Shown here: positions 22,690 to 33,734 of the stretch, one piece after another
Numbering within the stretch: position 1 is the stretch's first letter
How the letters are laid out: every line of letters begins with the position of its first letter
Assembly (NCBI GenBank): GCA_949775045.1
Contig: OX459097.1
Span: 18,700,210-18,764,209 of the forward strand
Source: Metridium senile
Lineage: Eukaryota; Cnidaria; Anthozoa; Actiniaria; Metridiidae
DNA length: 64,000 nt
Direction: 5' to 3'
The notes under the pieces: model-generated
Database searches by the model: none
What the model was told of the DNA's origin: nothing
Seen by the model: only the letters and a program-made list of their open reading frames with translations
Made by a program: the position numbers and the translations under genes

Positions 22690-25000
22690 CATCCAACGTA
22701 GAAGTCCACGGTGTATTTCGTTTATGCCTGAGCGCTTCAGTAAAATATATTTCCCTAGGTTAAGACCATATATTTATCGTAGAAGTCCACGGTGTATTTC
22801 ATGTATGCCTGAGCGCTTCAGTAAAATATATTTCCCTAGCTTTAATAAAAACATATATTTATCGTAGAAGTCCACGGTGTATTCGATGTATGCCTGAGCG
22901 CTCCGGAAAAAGATATTTCCCGAGCTTAAGACCATATATTTATCGTAGAAGTCCACGGTGTATTTCATGTATGCCTGAGCGCTTCAGTAAAATATATTTC
23001 CCTAGCTTAAGACCATATATTTATCGTAGAAGTCCACGGTGTATTTCATGTATGCCTGAGCGCTTCAGTAAAATATATTTCCCTAGCTTAAGGAGGCTCG
23101 GGTCAGTAATTTTCGTGCTCACCCAGCGACGTTTGAAAGGCCGTAGTTCCCGCGTCAGAGGGTATTTTGACAAGATTTTTTAACACTTGTCTACATATAG
23201 AATAAAGTTTTTAAAAAAGTAATTTTTAATAAAATCGATAATATTTTAGCCGACAAATGATAACGCCGCCGAATTTCTATGTAGCCTATTTTTGGGAAAA
23301 ATCGACCTAAACTTTTAAAACCACATAGCCTACTTTAAAGCTGTTACCTAGGTCAACAATCTGGCAAAGTTTAAAAAAAATTCATCTCACCGATTTGGAA
23401 TAAAAACGGGACAATTTTTTTCCTAGCAAAAAATCATTGTTTTATAATATTTACCGATAACAACGGACTTTGAAAAGATAAATCAAAATCCTTCCAGCCA
23501 GGTATTAACAGGACATTTTTCTACATTGTCTGTGAATTTCAACAAATTTAGTTCACGGGATGTTTTTTGGGAAAGGATATAAATCGGCAAAAGTTTGTCA
23601 GTTTTTGTGCAAAACTTCTAATTTTTACTTCTGAGCACGCTAACGAAAAAATCTGAGATAACTTTTTTTTATTTTTTAGCTGTCAAAAGTTCACCATATT
23701 TTCAAGTGCGCCTCTAAATTTTATAGTGATTGAAATATTTTGAGGCGGTCAAATAAAATTCTGAACGTGGGTATTAAAAAGCAAAAGCATGCAAATCATG
23801 TATAACTCGAAAATAAAAACAAACCGGCCGCTGCAAAGCGAAGGCAAATATACCACGTTCAGAATTTTATTTGACCGCCTCAAAATATTTCAATCACTAT
23901 AAAATTTAGAGGCACACTTGAAAATATGGTGAACTTTTGATAGCTAAAAAATAAAAAAAAGTTATCTCAGATTTTTTCGTTAGCGTGCTCAGAAGTAAAA
24001 ATTAGAAGTTTTGCACAAAAACTGACAAACTTTTGCCGATTTGTATCCTTTCCCAAAAAAAATCCCGGGGACTAAATTAGTTGAAATTCACAGACAATAT
24101 AGACAAATGTCCTGTTAATACCTGGCTGGAAGGATTTTGATTTATCTTTTCAAAGTCCGTTGTTATCGGTAAATATTATAAAACAATGAATTTTTGCTAG
24201 GAAAAAAAATGACCCGTTTTTATTCCAAATCGGTGAGATGAATTTTTTTTAAACTTTGCCAGATTGTTGACCTAGGTAACAACTTTAAAGTAGGCTATGT
24301 GGTTTTAAAAGTTTAGGTCGAGTTTTCCCAAAAATAGGCTACATAGAAATTCGGCGGCGTTATCATTTGTCGACTAAAATATTATCGATTTTATTAAAAA
24401 TAACTTTTTAAAAAACTTTATTCTATATGTGGACAAGTGTTAAAAAATCTTGTCAAAATACCCTCTGACGCGGGAACTACGGCCTTTCAAACGTCGCTGG
24501 GTGAGCGCGAAAATTACTGACCCGAGCCTCCTTAAGACCATATATTTATCGTAGAAGTCCACGGTGTATTCGATGTGTGCCTGAGCGCTTCAGTAAAATA
24601 TATTTCCCTAGCTTAAGACCATATATTTATCGTAGAAGTCCAAGGTGTATTTCATGTATGCCTGAGCGCTTCAGTAAAATATATTTCCCTAGCTTAAGAC
24701 CATATATTTATCGTAGAAGTCCACGGTGTATTCGAATGTATGCCTGAGCGCTTCAGTAAAATATGTTTCCCTAGCTTAAGACCATATATTTATCGTAGAA
24801 GTCCACGGTGTATTTCATATATGCCTGAGCGCTTCAGTAAAATATATTTCCCTAGCTTAAGACCATTTATCGTAGAAGTCCACGGTGTATTCGATGTATG
24901 CCTGAGCGCTTCTGTGAGATATATTTCACTAGCTAGACCATCCAGCACAGAAGTCCACGGTGTATTTCATGTATGCCTGAGCGTTTCGGTGAAATATTAT
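22690..25000. repeat. 81-bp minisatellite, ~11 units, split by a foldback
   Basis: Units of about 81 bases (core GTAGAAGTCCACGGTGTATT, then GCCTGAGCGCTTCAGTAAAA and TTTCCCTAGCTTAAGACC) occupy 22,690-23,087 and 24,536-25,000. Every unit carries a single TTAA in CTAGCTTAAGACC, which is where the foldback sits. Plus-strand frames across it (PERFSKIYFPSLRPYIYRRS repeats) are open because the unit is a multiple of three, not because it codes. Confidence 0.9.
23092..24531. mobile_element. TTAA foldback element, ~680-bp near-perfect arms (Kolobok/piggyBac-like target)
   Basis: Arms start GGAGGCTCGGGTCAGTAATT and are near-perfect inverted copies (23,092-~23,770 and ~23,860-24,531) around a ~90-bp spacer. 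TTAA flanks both sides (23,088-23,091; 24,532-24,535). The empty site is visible in the neighbouring minisatellite units, which read CTAGC-TTAA-GACC without interruption, so the 4-bp duplication is certain. The GG start with TTAA fits Kolobok better than piggyBac (usually CC). No coding sequence. Confidence 0.9.
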
Positions 25001-25282
25001 TACATTTGTAAAGTGTAGTAACTTTTTAGTTTCAATAACTTCATCCTCTGTTTATAGGTATACTTTAATCACAGTCCGTCGGGCTATGTACCCCATGTGC
25101 AATTTACGAATTATGCTTTCAAAAATAATGTTTTCTAACAATCTAGAAGAATACTATAACTGAATGATTCAACTACACCCTCCTATTATAAAACACGCTT
25201 TACGATCTCAGGTGAGTACCATGTATATAATGTTAATCCTGACACTAAACCAAAACTGATGACAAACATGTACATTTGGACT

Positions 25283-25321
25283 CCCACAGATGCGGTAAGT
25301 AAAACTTACCGCATCTGTGGG
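25283..25321. repeat. Perfect 18-bp hairpin with 3-nt loop
   Basis: CCCACAGATGCGGTAAGT, an AAA loop, then its exact reverse complement. It stands alone in non-coding AT-rich sequence. Such a short perfect stem could be a terminator-like or recombination scar, or the fused ends of an excised element. Confidence 0.8.
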
Positions 25322-25432
25322 GGGTAATTCAGTAACTAAGATGCTGCGGCTTGTAATGTGAATTAGCAAATACAGTTGTCCTGGTCAGTTCAAAGAAGCC
25401 TAATAAAATCTACTGACTCTATTTCAAGATGC

Positions 25433-25645
25433 CAAATACGCCCGTTCCCGTAAAACAAAGTCCCGATTTATTAGAGTTTTTAAAATAGTCAAATTCAGTC
25501 AAACAATAGATCAAAAACAAAATAATTAGACAGCCAGTAACAGTGTAAAATACCAAATACGCCCATTCCCGTAAAACAAAGTCCTGATTTATTAGAGTTT
25601 TTAAAATAGTCAAATTCAGTCAAACAATAGATCAAAAACAAAAAA
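25433..25645. repeat. Two-copy tandem duplication, ~121-bp period
   Basis: About 90 bases starting AAATACGCCCGTTCCCGTAA recur almost unchanged 121 bases downstream. No gene is visible from 25,001 to 26,287 apart from this and the hairpin. Confidence 0.85.
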
Positions 25646-26287
25646 AACAATAGATCTCATTTGTGATGTAAAGACAATAAAGTACAAAAGAACTGAAGAG
25701 TAATAGTGCTAATTAAGTACTCTAAAGCGTGTTGCACGGGTTAATGAAAACCACTCAAATACTCTATTGTGGAACAGTCACTGGCCAGTAATGATGCACA
25801 GATGAATTAAGCAATCTGTTTGTAACAAATGATAAAATCATGAATGCATTCCAAAACCTTTTGAAACCAAAAGAAAATGGGCGTGATAGATCAGTAAACA
25901 ACTTAAAAACCACGTGCTCGGTCTTCCGTCGAAATTCAAGACCTTATATGTTATTAATAATGCAGTCATTCAGACTGCCAAACGTTGAATCCTTCATTTA
26001 ATATCTTCCCAAACGTTATTAAATGCCCTAAATGTTATAATTTTTGTTTACATCTTTTAACTAGCAATGCTATTAACATCATTATAATCTTAACTGTAAG
26101 TGTTGTTAATTAACAACCTCTTTTTGATTATTTAAAATGCCTTTTTCTCTTGTAATGTCTTTGTCATTTTTTATGTCAATTTCTATGTACCCATATGTTA
26201 CAAGACAAGACATTAATGACATTAATCAAAGTTAAAAATTGTACATAGCACACAACTCTACTCTATATCCCATTAGTTAAGACGGAT

Positions 26288-26670
26288 AAAATACCAGTTA
26301 CATATTCTTGGTTTTCACCTATCACGTGACCATATTGAAAGTCATTAAATTGTCGCTTAAACTGTAAACAATCACTGAATTCATTAAGCACATACTTTAT
26401 TTAGCAGTGTTAGCAAATATGAGGTCAGAAGAATGAATATTGGCAGAGTTATAGTCAAGCTATTACTAAAGATTTAATTTTTAGTAAGAAATGTATGGCA
26501 AAAGCATTTCCGGTTGTGTTGATTATATCTTCTGACCTCATATTTGCTAACACTGCTAAATAAAGTATGTGCTTAATGAATTCAGTGATTGTTCAGTTTA
26601 AGCGACAATTTAAGGACTTTCAATATGGTCACGTGATAGGTGAAAACCAAGAATATGTAACTGGTATTTT
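26288..26670. mobile_element. Foldback MITE, 383 bp, ~145-bp arms
   Basis: Ends read AAAATACCAGTTACATATTC and its inverse; arms run to about 26,430 and from about 26,527. It abuts the truncated end of the gypsy RNase H region, so it, or the rearrangement that brought it, marks the edge of the retroelement remnant. No clear target duplication. Confidence 0.75.
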
Positions 26671-27240
26671 CTTAAACTGTTTTGCGTTGTAGGAAGATAT
26701 GCTCGGCTGAGCGTATCTGCTAAGTACATTTCTGGTCCAGGCTTGTACACTATCCTGAGGTCGTATTTCTGTACTTTTAGGAGCATTCCTTGGAGTCTTT
26801 TCGGTGCACTCCTTAGCGGCGCTATAGCTGTTAACGGCTTGTGGTCACTCTCCACTGTGACGCTACGACCATACACGTACTGATCAAACTTGTGTAGGGC
26901 GAAGATCACGGTGAGCATTTCTTTCTCGATCTGCGCGTAGCGGGTCTCGGGGTCAGTCAGTGCTCTGCTTGCAAAAGCGATGGGCTGTCCATTTTGCATT
27001 AGAGCAGCTCCTAGCCCCTTGTCGCTGGCGTCACACTGTACCGTCAGCTCTTGTTCTGGGTCGTAGTACTTAAGCAGCGGTGCTGTCGTTACCAGTTCTT
27101 TGGCTTTCTCAAAGGCAGCATCGTGTTCATGCGTCCCCTTCCATTCGGCCTCGTTGTGGGTTAGCTGCTGTATTGGCTCGAGTACTTGAGATAGGCGAGG
27201 CAGAAACTTTGCAAGGTAGTTCACGAACCCGCAAAATCAC
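26671..27240 (-). pseudogene. Ty3/gypsy RNase H fragment
   Basis: The minus-strand frame starts in the thumb/connection region (NYLAKFLPRLSQVLEPIQ), then gives the gypsy RNase H pattern: LTVQCDASDKGLGAALMQ, PIAFASRALTDPETRYAQ and KFDQYVYGRSVTVESDHKPL, ending in LADTLSRAYLP before it is cut off. The first ~95 bp duplicate the sequence at 28,285-28,385, so this piece was placed beyond the 3' LTR by a rearrangement. No integrase follows on this side. Confidence 0.8.
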
Positions 27241-27245
27241 CCCAC

Positions 27246-27426
27246 TGTAGTGTCTTTATAAATTGTACTGTCTCTACGGATCAATACGGATTGAAACGGA
27301 TTAAACCTTCACTACTCGTTATTCAATCGGTTGCCATCTTTAATGCAACTAACAACAATCCATTACACAGGTATCCCATAATATTATAGACACAGGTATC
27401 CCAGAATATAATATAAATACACTACA
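27246..27426 (-). repeat. Gypsy 3' LTR (181 bp) with polypurine tract
   Basis: On the minus strand it reads TGTAGTGTATTTA ... AGACACTACA, with inverted ends TGTAGTGT/ACACTACA. Directly upstream on that strand is a purine tract (AAAAAGGGGAGGGAATG), as expected of a polypurine primer. It follows the integrase C-terminus at 27,634. The LTR-like sequence at 32,058 has different ends, so the two do not form a pair. Confidence 0.7.
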
Positions 27427-27633
27427 TTCCCTCCCCTTTTTGGAATAAAACATAACAAACTCAAAAATGTTGTAACTGACTTTTACACAAAGTTAATCAA
27501 GTTCAAAATCCTTAAGTCTTTGTAAATTGTTATTTATAAAACACATAGTCTTTAAACTTAGCTGGTGCCATTCTCTGTCTTGTGGGTCTGATGGCAGTTG
27601 TGTTGTCCTTAGATCTGTTCTGTATATAGGTGA

Positions 27634-28283
27634 CTAATCTGATGTAGGTGACTCATCTGGTGTAGGTGTAACCTCTACTCTGTCAGACTGTTGTGAATCC
27701 TCACCTGATGTATCTTCCTCACTGGTAAGCTGTGGTTCATCAGCCGTTGGCTCGTTAAAGACTTTGAGATGTGATGTATTCCTCATGTACTGGGCTCCAT
27801 TTGATGACTCAACTGTAACACTGCGGCCGGCTTTCGACACGACACGGTAAGGATGAGGATCGAAAGGTGGAGTCATCTTGCTCAGTGACCTCTGCTTTAA
27901 GAAGACCAAATCTCCTTCTCTAATATCACTTGCCTTTGCTTGGCGCTTTTTGTCAATGTAGACCTTCTCTTTCTCCTTTGCTTCACTGTCCCGGTCTTTT
28001 ACTTCCAGGTCCTCCACTGTATTCTCCTCAAGTCCAGGTAGACGGGTGCGTAATTTACGACCAAATAGTAGTTCTGCGGGACTAACACCTGTTGTGCTGT
28101 GGGGTGTGGTCCTGTACATGGTAAGGTAGGCACCTAGTTCCTCCTTCCAGTCTTTGTTCTCTATTTGTGCAATCCTGATGCGCTTTAGTAGGGAACGGTT
28201 CTGACGTTCTATTTCTCCGTAAGCTTGTGGCCATAGCGGTGTAGTGCGACGATGATGGATTCCTTCATGTTCCATGAACTTCC
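27634..28283 (-). pseudogene. Ty3/gypsy integrase C-terminal region
   Basis: The frame begins EFRKFMEHEGIHHRRTTPLW and continues with YGEIERQNRSLLKRIRIAQ (Glu of the catalytic triad in GEIERQN), YRTTPHSTTGVSPAELLFG, and a C-terminal chromo/GPF-like segment (DLVFLKQRSLSKMTPPFDP, PYRVVSKAGRSVTVE) and acidic tail. The N-terminal zinc domain and first catalytic residues are missing: the sequence joins directly to reverse-transcriptase/connection sequence at about 28,284. Confidence 0.85.
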
Positions 28284-29107
28284 TGAATTCCATTCGGCCT
28301 CGTTGTGGGTTAGCTGCTGTATTGGCTCGAGTACTTGAGATAGGCGAGGCAGAAACTTTGCAAGGTAGTTCACAAACCCGCAAAATCGCCTGACTGCTTT
28401 GACGTTGTCCGGCTTTGGCATGCTTTTCACTGCCTCCACCTTCTCAGGATCTGGTGTCAGTCCTTCTGCGGTTACCAGATGACCCAGGTAAGGGATTTCC
28501 TTGCAGAGTAGCTTCAGCTTTCTCTTGTTCAGCTTCACTCCTGTCTGTCTACAGCGTTGTAGGAACTGTGTAAGCTTTCTGTTGTGATCCTCTGTTGCCT
28601 CTTCCTCGGTTTCACCCACTCCATAGATAACCATGTCGTCATGTACTGTCAGTAGACCATCAAGTCTGTCGAGCGCTTGGTTGAGTCTTTTCTGAAAGAT
28701 CTCTGACGCGACGCTTATTCCAAACGGTAATCTTTTACAGCGAAACTGTCCAAATGGCGTGTCAAACGTCGTCAAAAGGCTTGACTCATTGTCAAGCTGC
28801 ACGTGCCAGTAGCCGTTCCTTGCGTCTACTTTGGTGAACACTTTGGCGCGCGCAAGATCAGGTAGCACATCCTAATCAACGGTAGTGGGTATCTTTCTCT
28901 TTGAAGTACTTTGTTTAATTGCTTAGGATCTAAGCAAAGTCTCAGTTCTCCTGAATCCTTAGTGGCGACAACCAAGTTACTAACCCAGTTAGTAGGCTCA
29001 TCAACAGGCGCTATAACACCTAGCTCTGTCAGTCTCTCCAATTCCGTTTTGAGTTTTGGCTTAACTGCAAACGGTACTCTTCGTGAAGGCGCTATACTAG
29101 GCGACAC
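28284..29107 (-). pseudogene. Ty3/gypsy reverse transcriptase, frameshifted
   Basis: Finger region KPKLKTELERLTELGVIAPV and WVSNLVVATKDSGELRLCLD in one frame, then palm FTKVDARNGYWHVQL, PFGQFRCKRLPFGI and the catalytic VHDDMVIYG in another; a stop and frameshift lie near 28,870-28,885. It runs into the connection domain at NYLAKFLPRL. RNA-templated DNA synthesis is the family role; this copy is dead. Confidence 0.85.
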
Positions 29108-29831
29108 TGTTGGTTCTACGGTCAGGTGTTTGCCTACCCGCTAGCGTCCCTAGTTCACCTTCAAACACGTCCTTGTGCTCTTGGATGATTTGCTTAGCGG
29201 TTTCTTGTACATCTTTCTCTTTTGTCGCAGAAATCGTTTCAAAGTTCTCCTTGTGAACTTCAATCAGGCCCATTTCCTGTATTACTTTGGCACCTAGCAA
29301 CGGAGTCAAATGTTGCTTAACAACCATGAACTCTACTTTGTACTTCCGGTCGTTTCTCGGGTTTACCACCGTCACTTGACATGTGCCTTCAGGTTTCAGC
29401 TCTGTCTCATTCCACATTCGTAGAACTCTTTTTGTTGGCTTTACCTTTGCGCTGTGAACATATTTCTTCGGCAATACGTTCACCGTTGCTCCACAATCCA
29501 CATGGAACTTGACCTTTTGACCATTGATCATCATGTTTGCATAGATCTGTGTATCGCCGACTTTGTGTACGGCTTCCGGTTTCAACGATACGGAAAAGCT
29601 ATACTCAGGATCACTGGATTCTTCAGCTGTTTCGTCGTTGAGTTGGTGTGCTTTTGCTTGTCTGCATAACTTTGCTAAGTGCTTTTTCTTGCCACAAGAT
29701 TTGCACGTCTGTCCCCACGCAGGGCAGTTATCACGGCCGGGTTTGTGTTTGCGACTACAATAGATACATTGCTTGGTATCTGTCATTCGTCGGCTGTCAT
29801 TTTCTTTCCGGTTTGTTGGCGTCGTTTTCAT
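29097..29831 (-). pseudogene. Ty3/gypsy nucleocapsid Cys motif and aspartic protease
   Basis: A Cys/His cluster (CIYCSRKHKPGRDNCPAWG, then CKSCGKKKHLAKLC) is followed by a retropepsin segment. The active-site loop reads VDCGATVNVL, with Cys where Thr or Ser is usual (D-T/S-G), followed by a flap-like region and LLGAKVIQEMGLI. The C-terminal ~40 residues lead towards RT. The 244-residue frame is open, but adjacent segments are broken. Confidence 0.75.
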
Positions 29832-29854
29832 AGTCTTCTTGCTGCTTTTTTTTT

Positions 29855-30930
29855 CTCTTCTGTTTTACTCGTTTGATCCATGTCCTTGATATGTTTGGCT
29901 GAGACTTTATCGCTCTTCACTATGTCGATGCATTTCTGCAGCGTAAGCTTGGACTGACGCAACAGGCATTTACGTGTGCTGGCGTCTCGTATTCCCAGCA
30001 CGAGCTTATCTCATATTAGCGAGTCATGTAAACATACACAGAAATTACAAGACTGCGCTAAAGTTCTTAACTCCGCGTCGTACTTGTCGATGCTCTCTCC
30101 TTCCTTTTGACTTCTGCTATTGAAAACGTATCTCTCGTACGTTTCATTTGTTTCTCCAATCGCGTAGGCATCGAATTGCTTGATGATTTCTTCCAGTTTT
30201 TTTTCTCAGCTTGTGGATCTCTTCTGTTTTACTCGTTTGATCCATGTCATTGATATGTTTGGCTGAGACTTTATCGCTCTTCACTATGTCGATGCATTTC
30301 TGCAGCGTAAGCTTGGACTGACGCAACAGGCATTTACGTGTGCTGGCGTCTCGTATTCCCAGCACGAGCTTATCTCGTATTAGCGAGTCATGTAAACATA
30401 CACAGAAATTACAAGACTGCGCTAAAGTTCTTAACTCCGCGTCGTACTTGTCGATGCTCTCTCCTTCCTTTTGACTTCTGCTATTGAAAACGTACGTTTC
30501 ATTTGTTTCTCCAATCGCGTAGGCATCGAATTGCTTGATGATTTCTTCCAGTTTTTTTTCTCAGCTTGTGGATCTCTTCTGTTTTACTCGTTTGATCCAT
30601 GTCCTTGATATGTTTGGCTGAGACTTTATCGCTCTTCACTATGTCGATGCATTTCTGCAGCGTAAGCTTGGACTGACGCAACAGGCATTTACGTGTGCTG
30701 GCGTCTCGTATTCCCAGCACGAGCTTATCTCGTATTAGCGAGTCATGTAAACATACACAGAAATTACAAGACTGCGCTAAAGTTCTTAACTCCGCGTCGT
30801 ACTTGTCGATGCTCTCTCCTTCCTTTTGACTTCTGCTATTGAAAACGTACGTTTCATTTGTTTCTCCAATCGCGTAGGCATCGAATTGCTTGATGATTTC
30901 TTCCAGTTTTTGTCGGTTTTCGTCAGACAT
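29855..30930 (-). pseudogene. Gypsy gag segment triplicated in tandem (~360-bp period)
   Basis: Three near-identical direct copies start near 29,861, 30,221 and 30,578. Each encodes the same gag stretch (ending KDMDQTSKTEEIHKLRKKTG; containing RDKLVLGIRDASTRKCLLRQ). Copies differ by point changes and a small indel (CTCTCGTACG in the first copy only, near 30,130), and the join between copies shifts the frame. Only the 30,930-30,499 copy begins with its native upstream context. Confidence 0.85.
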
Positions 30931-30937
30931 ATCAAAG

Positions 30938-32057
30938 CTATTGAATGTCTTTTACCGCCTCTGTTCCGATAGAGTAAAGGAATAATGCTACACGGTACTC
31001 TTCTGTTTGCATCTGTAGATTTGTTACTACTGCGTAATTCTTCCACTGCTGTTTGTAAACTTTCCAGTTTACTGCTTTTGTCTTCCCCGTTAAGGTGGCT
31101 CGAGGTAGTTTTGAATGGCGCACACATCCCTTTTTGAATTCGCAATTACATGATCTTACGTTTGCCCCATGAATGTGAATTTTACACCAAATGACAGTCT
31201 TGGATGAAAGTTTTGAACGATGTTTTAATTATGCTAATCAAAATTTCCATAGCAACGATAAACAACTTGTTTGTAAAATGGTTTTTCTTAAATATCTTTT
31301 GAATTTGAGCTGATTGCGAAAAAAAAAAAAATGTGCTGTAAACTGCTACGTTTAGCACATCAATTGGGAAAGTTAGAAGAAAAGTTATCTGTTTGATAAC
31401 GAATAAATCACGAAAACTTTTAAATGTGTATTTTGTTCGCGTGTAAATATAAGCGGTCAAAACATTTCATAGGATGCACAAATTATCGTCTTAATACTGC
31501 AGAATGTTTCCTTGGACTTTCATTTAAACTCCCTGTGAACAGCTCTGGTTAATATGTAGGCAATGCAGAGATCGAGCTTTTTATTAAAATGACGTTTTGC
31601 TTGACGTTTTCACTCTTGCATAACTACGATCACAATTACCTATAACTCACAAAAGAACTACTGCTAATGCAGTAAGTTTTCACTCGGCGGGCGCTACTTT
31701 CGTACCTCAACTTCGGCGCTACTTTTAAAAACGTTCTTTCATATGGATTTGGCTGAAATTTTGCAATATTATTGACTATATATCTAAAATTGTACTGCGA
31801 AGATATCACTCATTTTCGTTTGTTCTTAACATAATTAAAACATCATTTGGTAAAAAATTCACATTCATGGGGCGAAGGTAAGATCATGTAATTGCGAATT
31901 CAAAAAGGGATGTGTGCGCCATTCAAAACTACCTCGAGCCACCTTAAGTTCAGCCCAGTCGGCGGCTGGATTCCATGTATTTTTGGTGCTACTGGTGCAG
32001 TTCCTGCACTGCCAGATGTCGAGGTTTCTGTCAATGTTTTTTAACCGCTTGCCACCA
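30938..32057 (-). pseudogene. Gypsy gag N-terminal region, split by a TTAA element
   Basis: One side of the insertion encodes a Pro/Ala-rich leader read on the minus strand between 32,057 and 31,944; the other encodes NWKVYKQQWKNYAVVTNLQ and YRVALFLYSIGTEAV (31,089-30,945), typical of gypsy gag. Removing the insertion with one TTAA leaves the frame open across the junction. A stop follows at 30,940. Confidence 0.75.
31094..31943. mobile_element. TTAA element in gag, ~100-bp inverted repeats (GGTGGCTCGAGG ends)
   Basis: Ends GGTGGCTCGAGGTAGTTTTG and inverse, flanked by TTAA (31,090-31,093; 31,944-31,947). The gag reading frame proves the empty site. The terminal motif is close to that of the 23,092 foldback (GGAGGCTCGGGTCAG), so both likely use one TTAA-specific transposase. 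No coding sequence. Confidence 0.9.
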
Positions 32058-32189
32058 TGTAACGTCAAGAGTATATATAACAACGCGTGTGTACGGTACT
32101 AAGACGTTTATTAGAATGAATCAAGTTGCACGTGTAATCACTTATGACATATATGTAATCTTATATAGTTAAACGTCAATCACGTAACA
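32058..32189 (-). repeat. Gypsy 5' LTR-like sequence with PBS-like motif
   Basis: Minus strand TGTTACGTGATTGACG ... CTTGACGTTACA, followed directly by TGGTGGCAAGCGG, a primer-binding-site-like sequence of gypsy elements, and then gag. Length (132 bp) is short, and no matching 3' copy is present. It abuts the Paired-domain fragment at 32,190, so the element inserted there. Confidence 0.6.
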
Positions 32190-32247
32190 GCATAAATGCT
32201 TGGTTTGACAAGTCTTTCGACCTCGATATATTCGGAAACTACTTGAT
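32190..32247 (-). pseudogene. Paired-domain exon, third piece
   Basis: Minus-strand frame reads VVSEYIEVERLVKPSIY, matching the linker/second-subdomain region of a Paired domain. It is bounded by the 17-kb transposon (target duplication CTTGAT at 32,242-32,247) and by the gypsy LTR. It continues in phase from the piece at 49,198-49,283. Confidence 0.65.
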
Positions 32248-32839
32248 TATGGTTGGCCAAATGTTGCAAAATTAAGCAACATCTATATTTCTATTCAACA
32301 ATATATTTTCATTCAACTTCAAGCCTTACAATTTACATTCAACCTCAAAGTGTGTTCAGCTTCAAGGCAATGCATATACATGTTTACATTCAAGAAATTA
32401 TATTTCTATTCCAAAATATATTTTCATTCAACTTCAAGCCTTACAATTTATATTCAACCTTTAAATGTATGCAACTTCAAGGCAATATGTTTTTACATTC
32501 AAGAAATAAAATTTTATTCAATTTCAAGCTAAGATTGTTCTTTTTAGTTCGGTTGCTTCAATATTCATTCAACTTCAACGCTCAGGGCAACCCTAAAACG
32601 CGGAACGGCGGAACGACGGAATGGCGGAATATTCTAAAACGCGGAACGGCGGAATATTCTAAAACGCGGAACGGCGGAATATTCTAAAACGCGGAACGGC
32701 GGAATATTCTAAAACGCGGAACGGCGGAATATTCTAAAACGCGGAATTTTAAAATTTAATATTATTATTATTAGTGATAAATATTATTATTTTTATTATT
32801 AATATTATTATTAGTAATAAAATTTAATATTATTATTAT

Positions 32840-32886
<47 letters not shown>

Positions 32887-33696
32887 TTATTGTATAGTGT
32901 ACATCGTGTGTGATGAACGCCGTTCGTTCCGCGTTTTAGAATATTCCGCCGGAATATCCTAAAACGCGGAATTAAAAAAAATATTAGTAGTAGTAGTAGT
33001 AGTATATATATTGTATAGCGTATAGCGTACGCTGTTCGTTCCGCGTTTTAGAATATTCCGCCGGAATATCCTAAAACGCGGAATTTAAAAAAAAAAGAGC
33101 AAAGAAAATATAAAAAATATAGAATGAATAAAAGAATGAATAAAAAGAATATTAAATAAAAAGAATTATAAGAATAAGAATGACAAAAAAATGAAAAAAG
33201 AATAAATAAAAAGAACATTAAATAAAAAGAATAATACTGACAATGACAAAAAGAATGTATATCTCAGGAGAAATATTCAAAGTGTTCAATGTACAATGTG
33301 TTCTATGTCTTAGAATAGAATGGTTGAAAATTTTGCAACAAACAAATATAGTCGAAAAGAAACGGTATATTGTTGTCTTATGTATTGGTATGATTATAGT
33401 ATCAACCAAGAGATACATCAGATGAAAACCACATCAACATCATTCATATTGTTTTGAATACTTCGACGAAAATATAATTCCTAATTCGCTATGGTATAGT
33501 TCAAAATTTACACTATGGCCAAATCCCTATGACTTGCTTCTCTTTAGTTTTTTAAAAAAGTTCAAAATGGAAAACTATAGGGGAATGTTTGAGAGTGAAA
33601 TTTAATATTATTATTATTAGTAGTAGTAGTAGTAGTAGTAGTAGTAACAGTAGCATTAGCAGTAGCAGTAGTAGTAGTAATAGTAGTAGTAGTAGT

Positions 33697-33734
<38 letters not shown>

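Noticed and set aside
22690..25018. CRISPR-like regular array or repeat protein
   Set aside because: The 81-bp units are tandem without unique spacers, and the repeated peptide arises from a unit divisible by three.
27246..32189. One complete gypsy retrotransposon bounded by the two LTR-like sequences
   Set aside because: The two LTR-like sequences have different ends (TGTAGTGT vs TGTTACGT), and the internal order is rearranged, so at least two sources or a rearrangement are needed.
32253..32687. Open frames with repeated Phe-Tyr-Ser and Ile-Tyr-Ile-Gln-Pro motifs, mirrored at 48,755-49,300
   Set aside because: They come from the ATTCAACTTCAAG repeats of the transposon ends. Only the segment 49,198-49,283 belongs to a real (Paired) exon.
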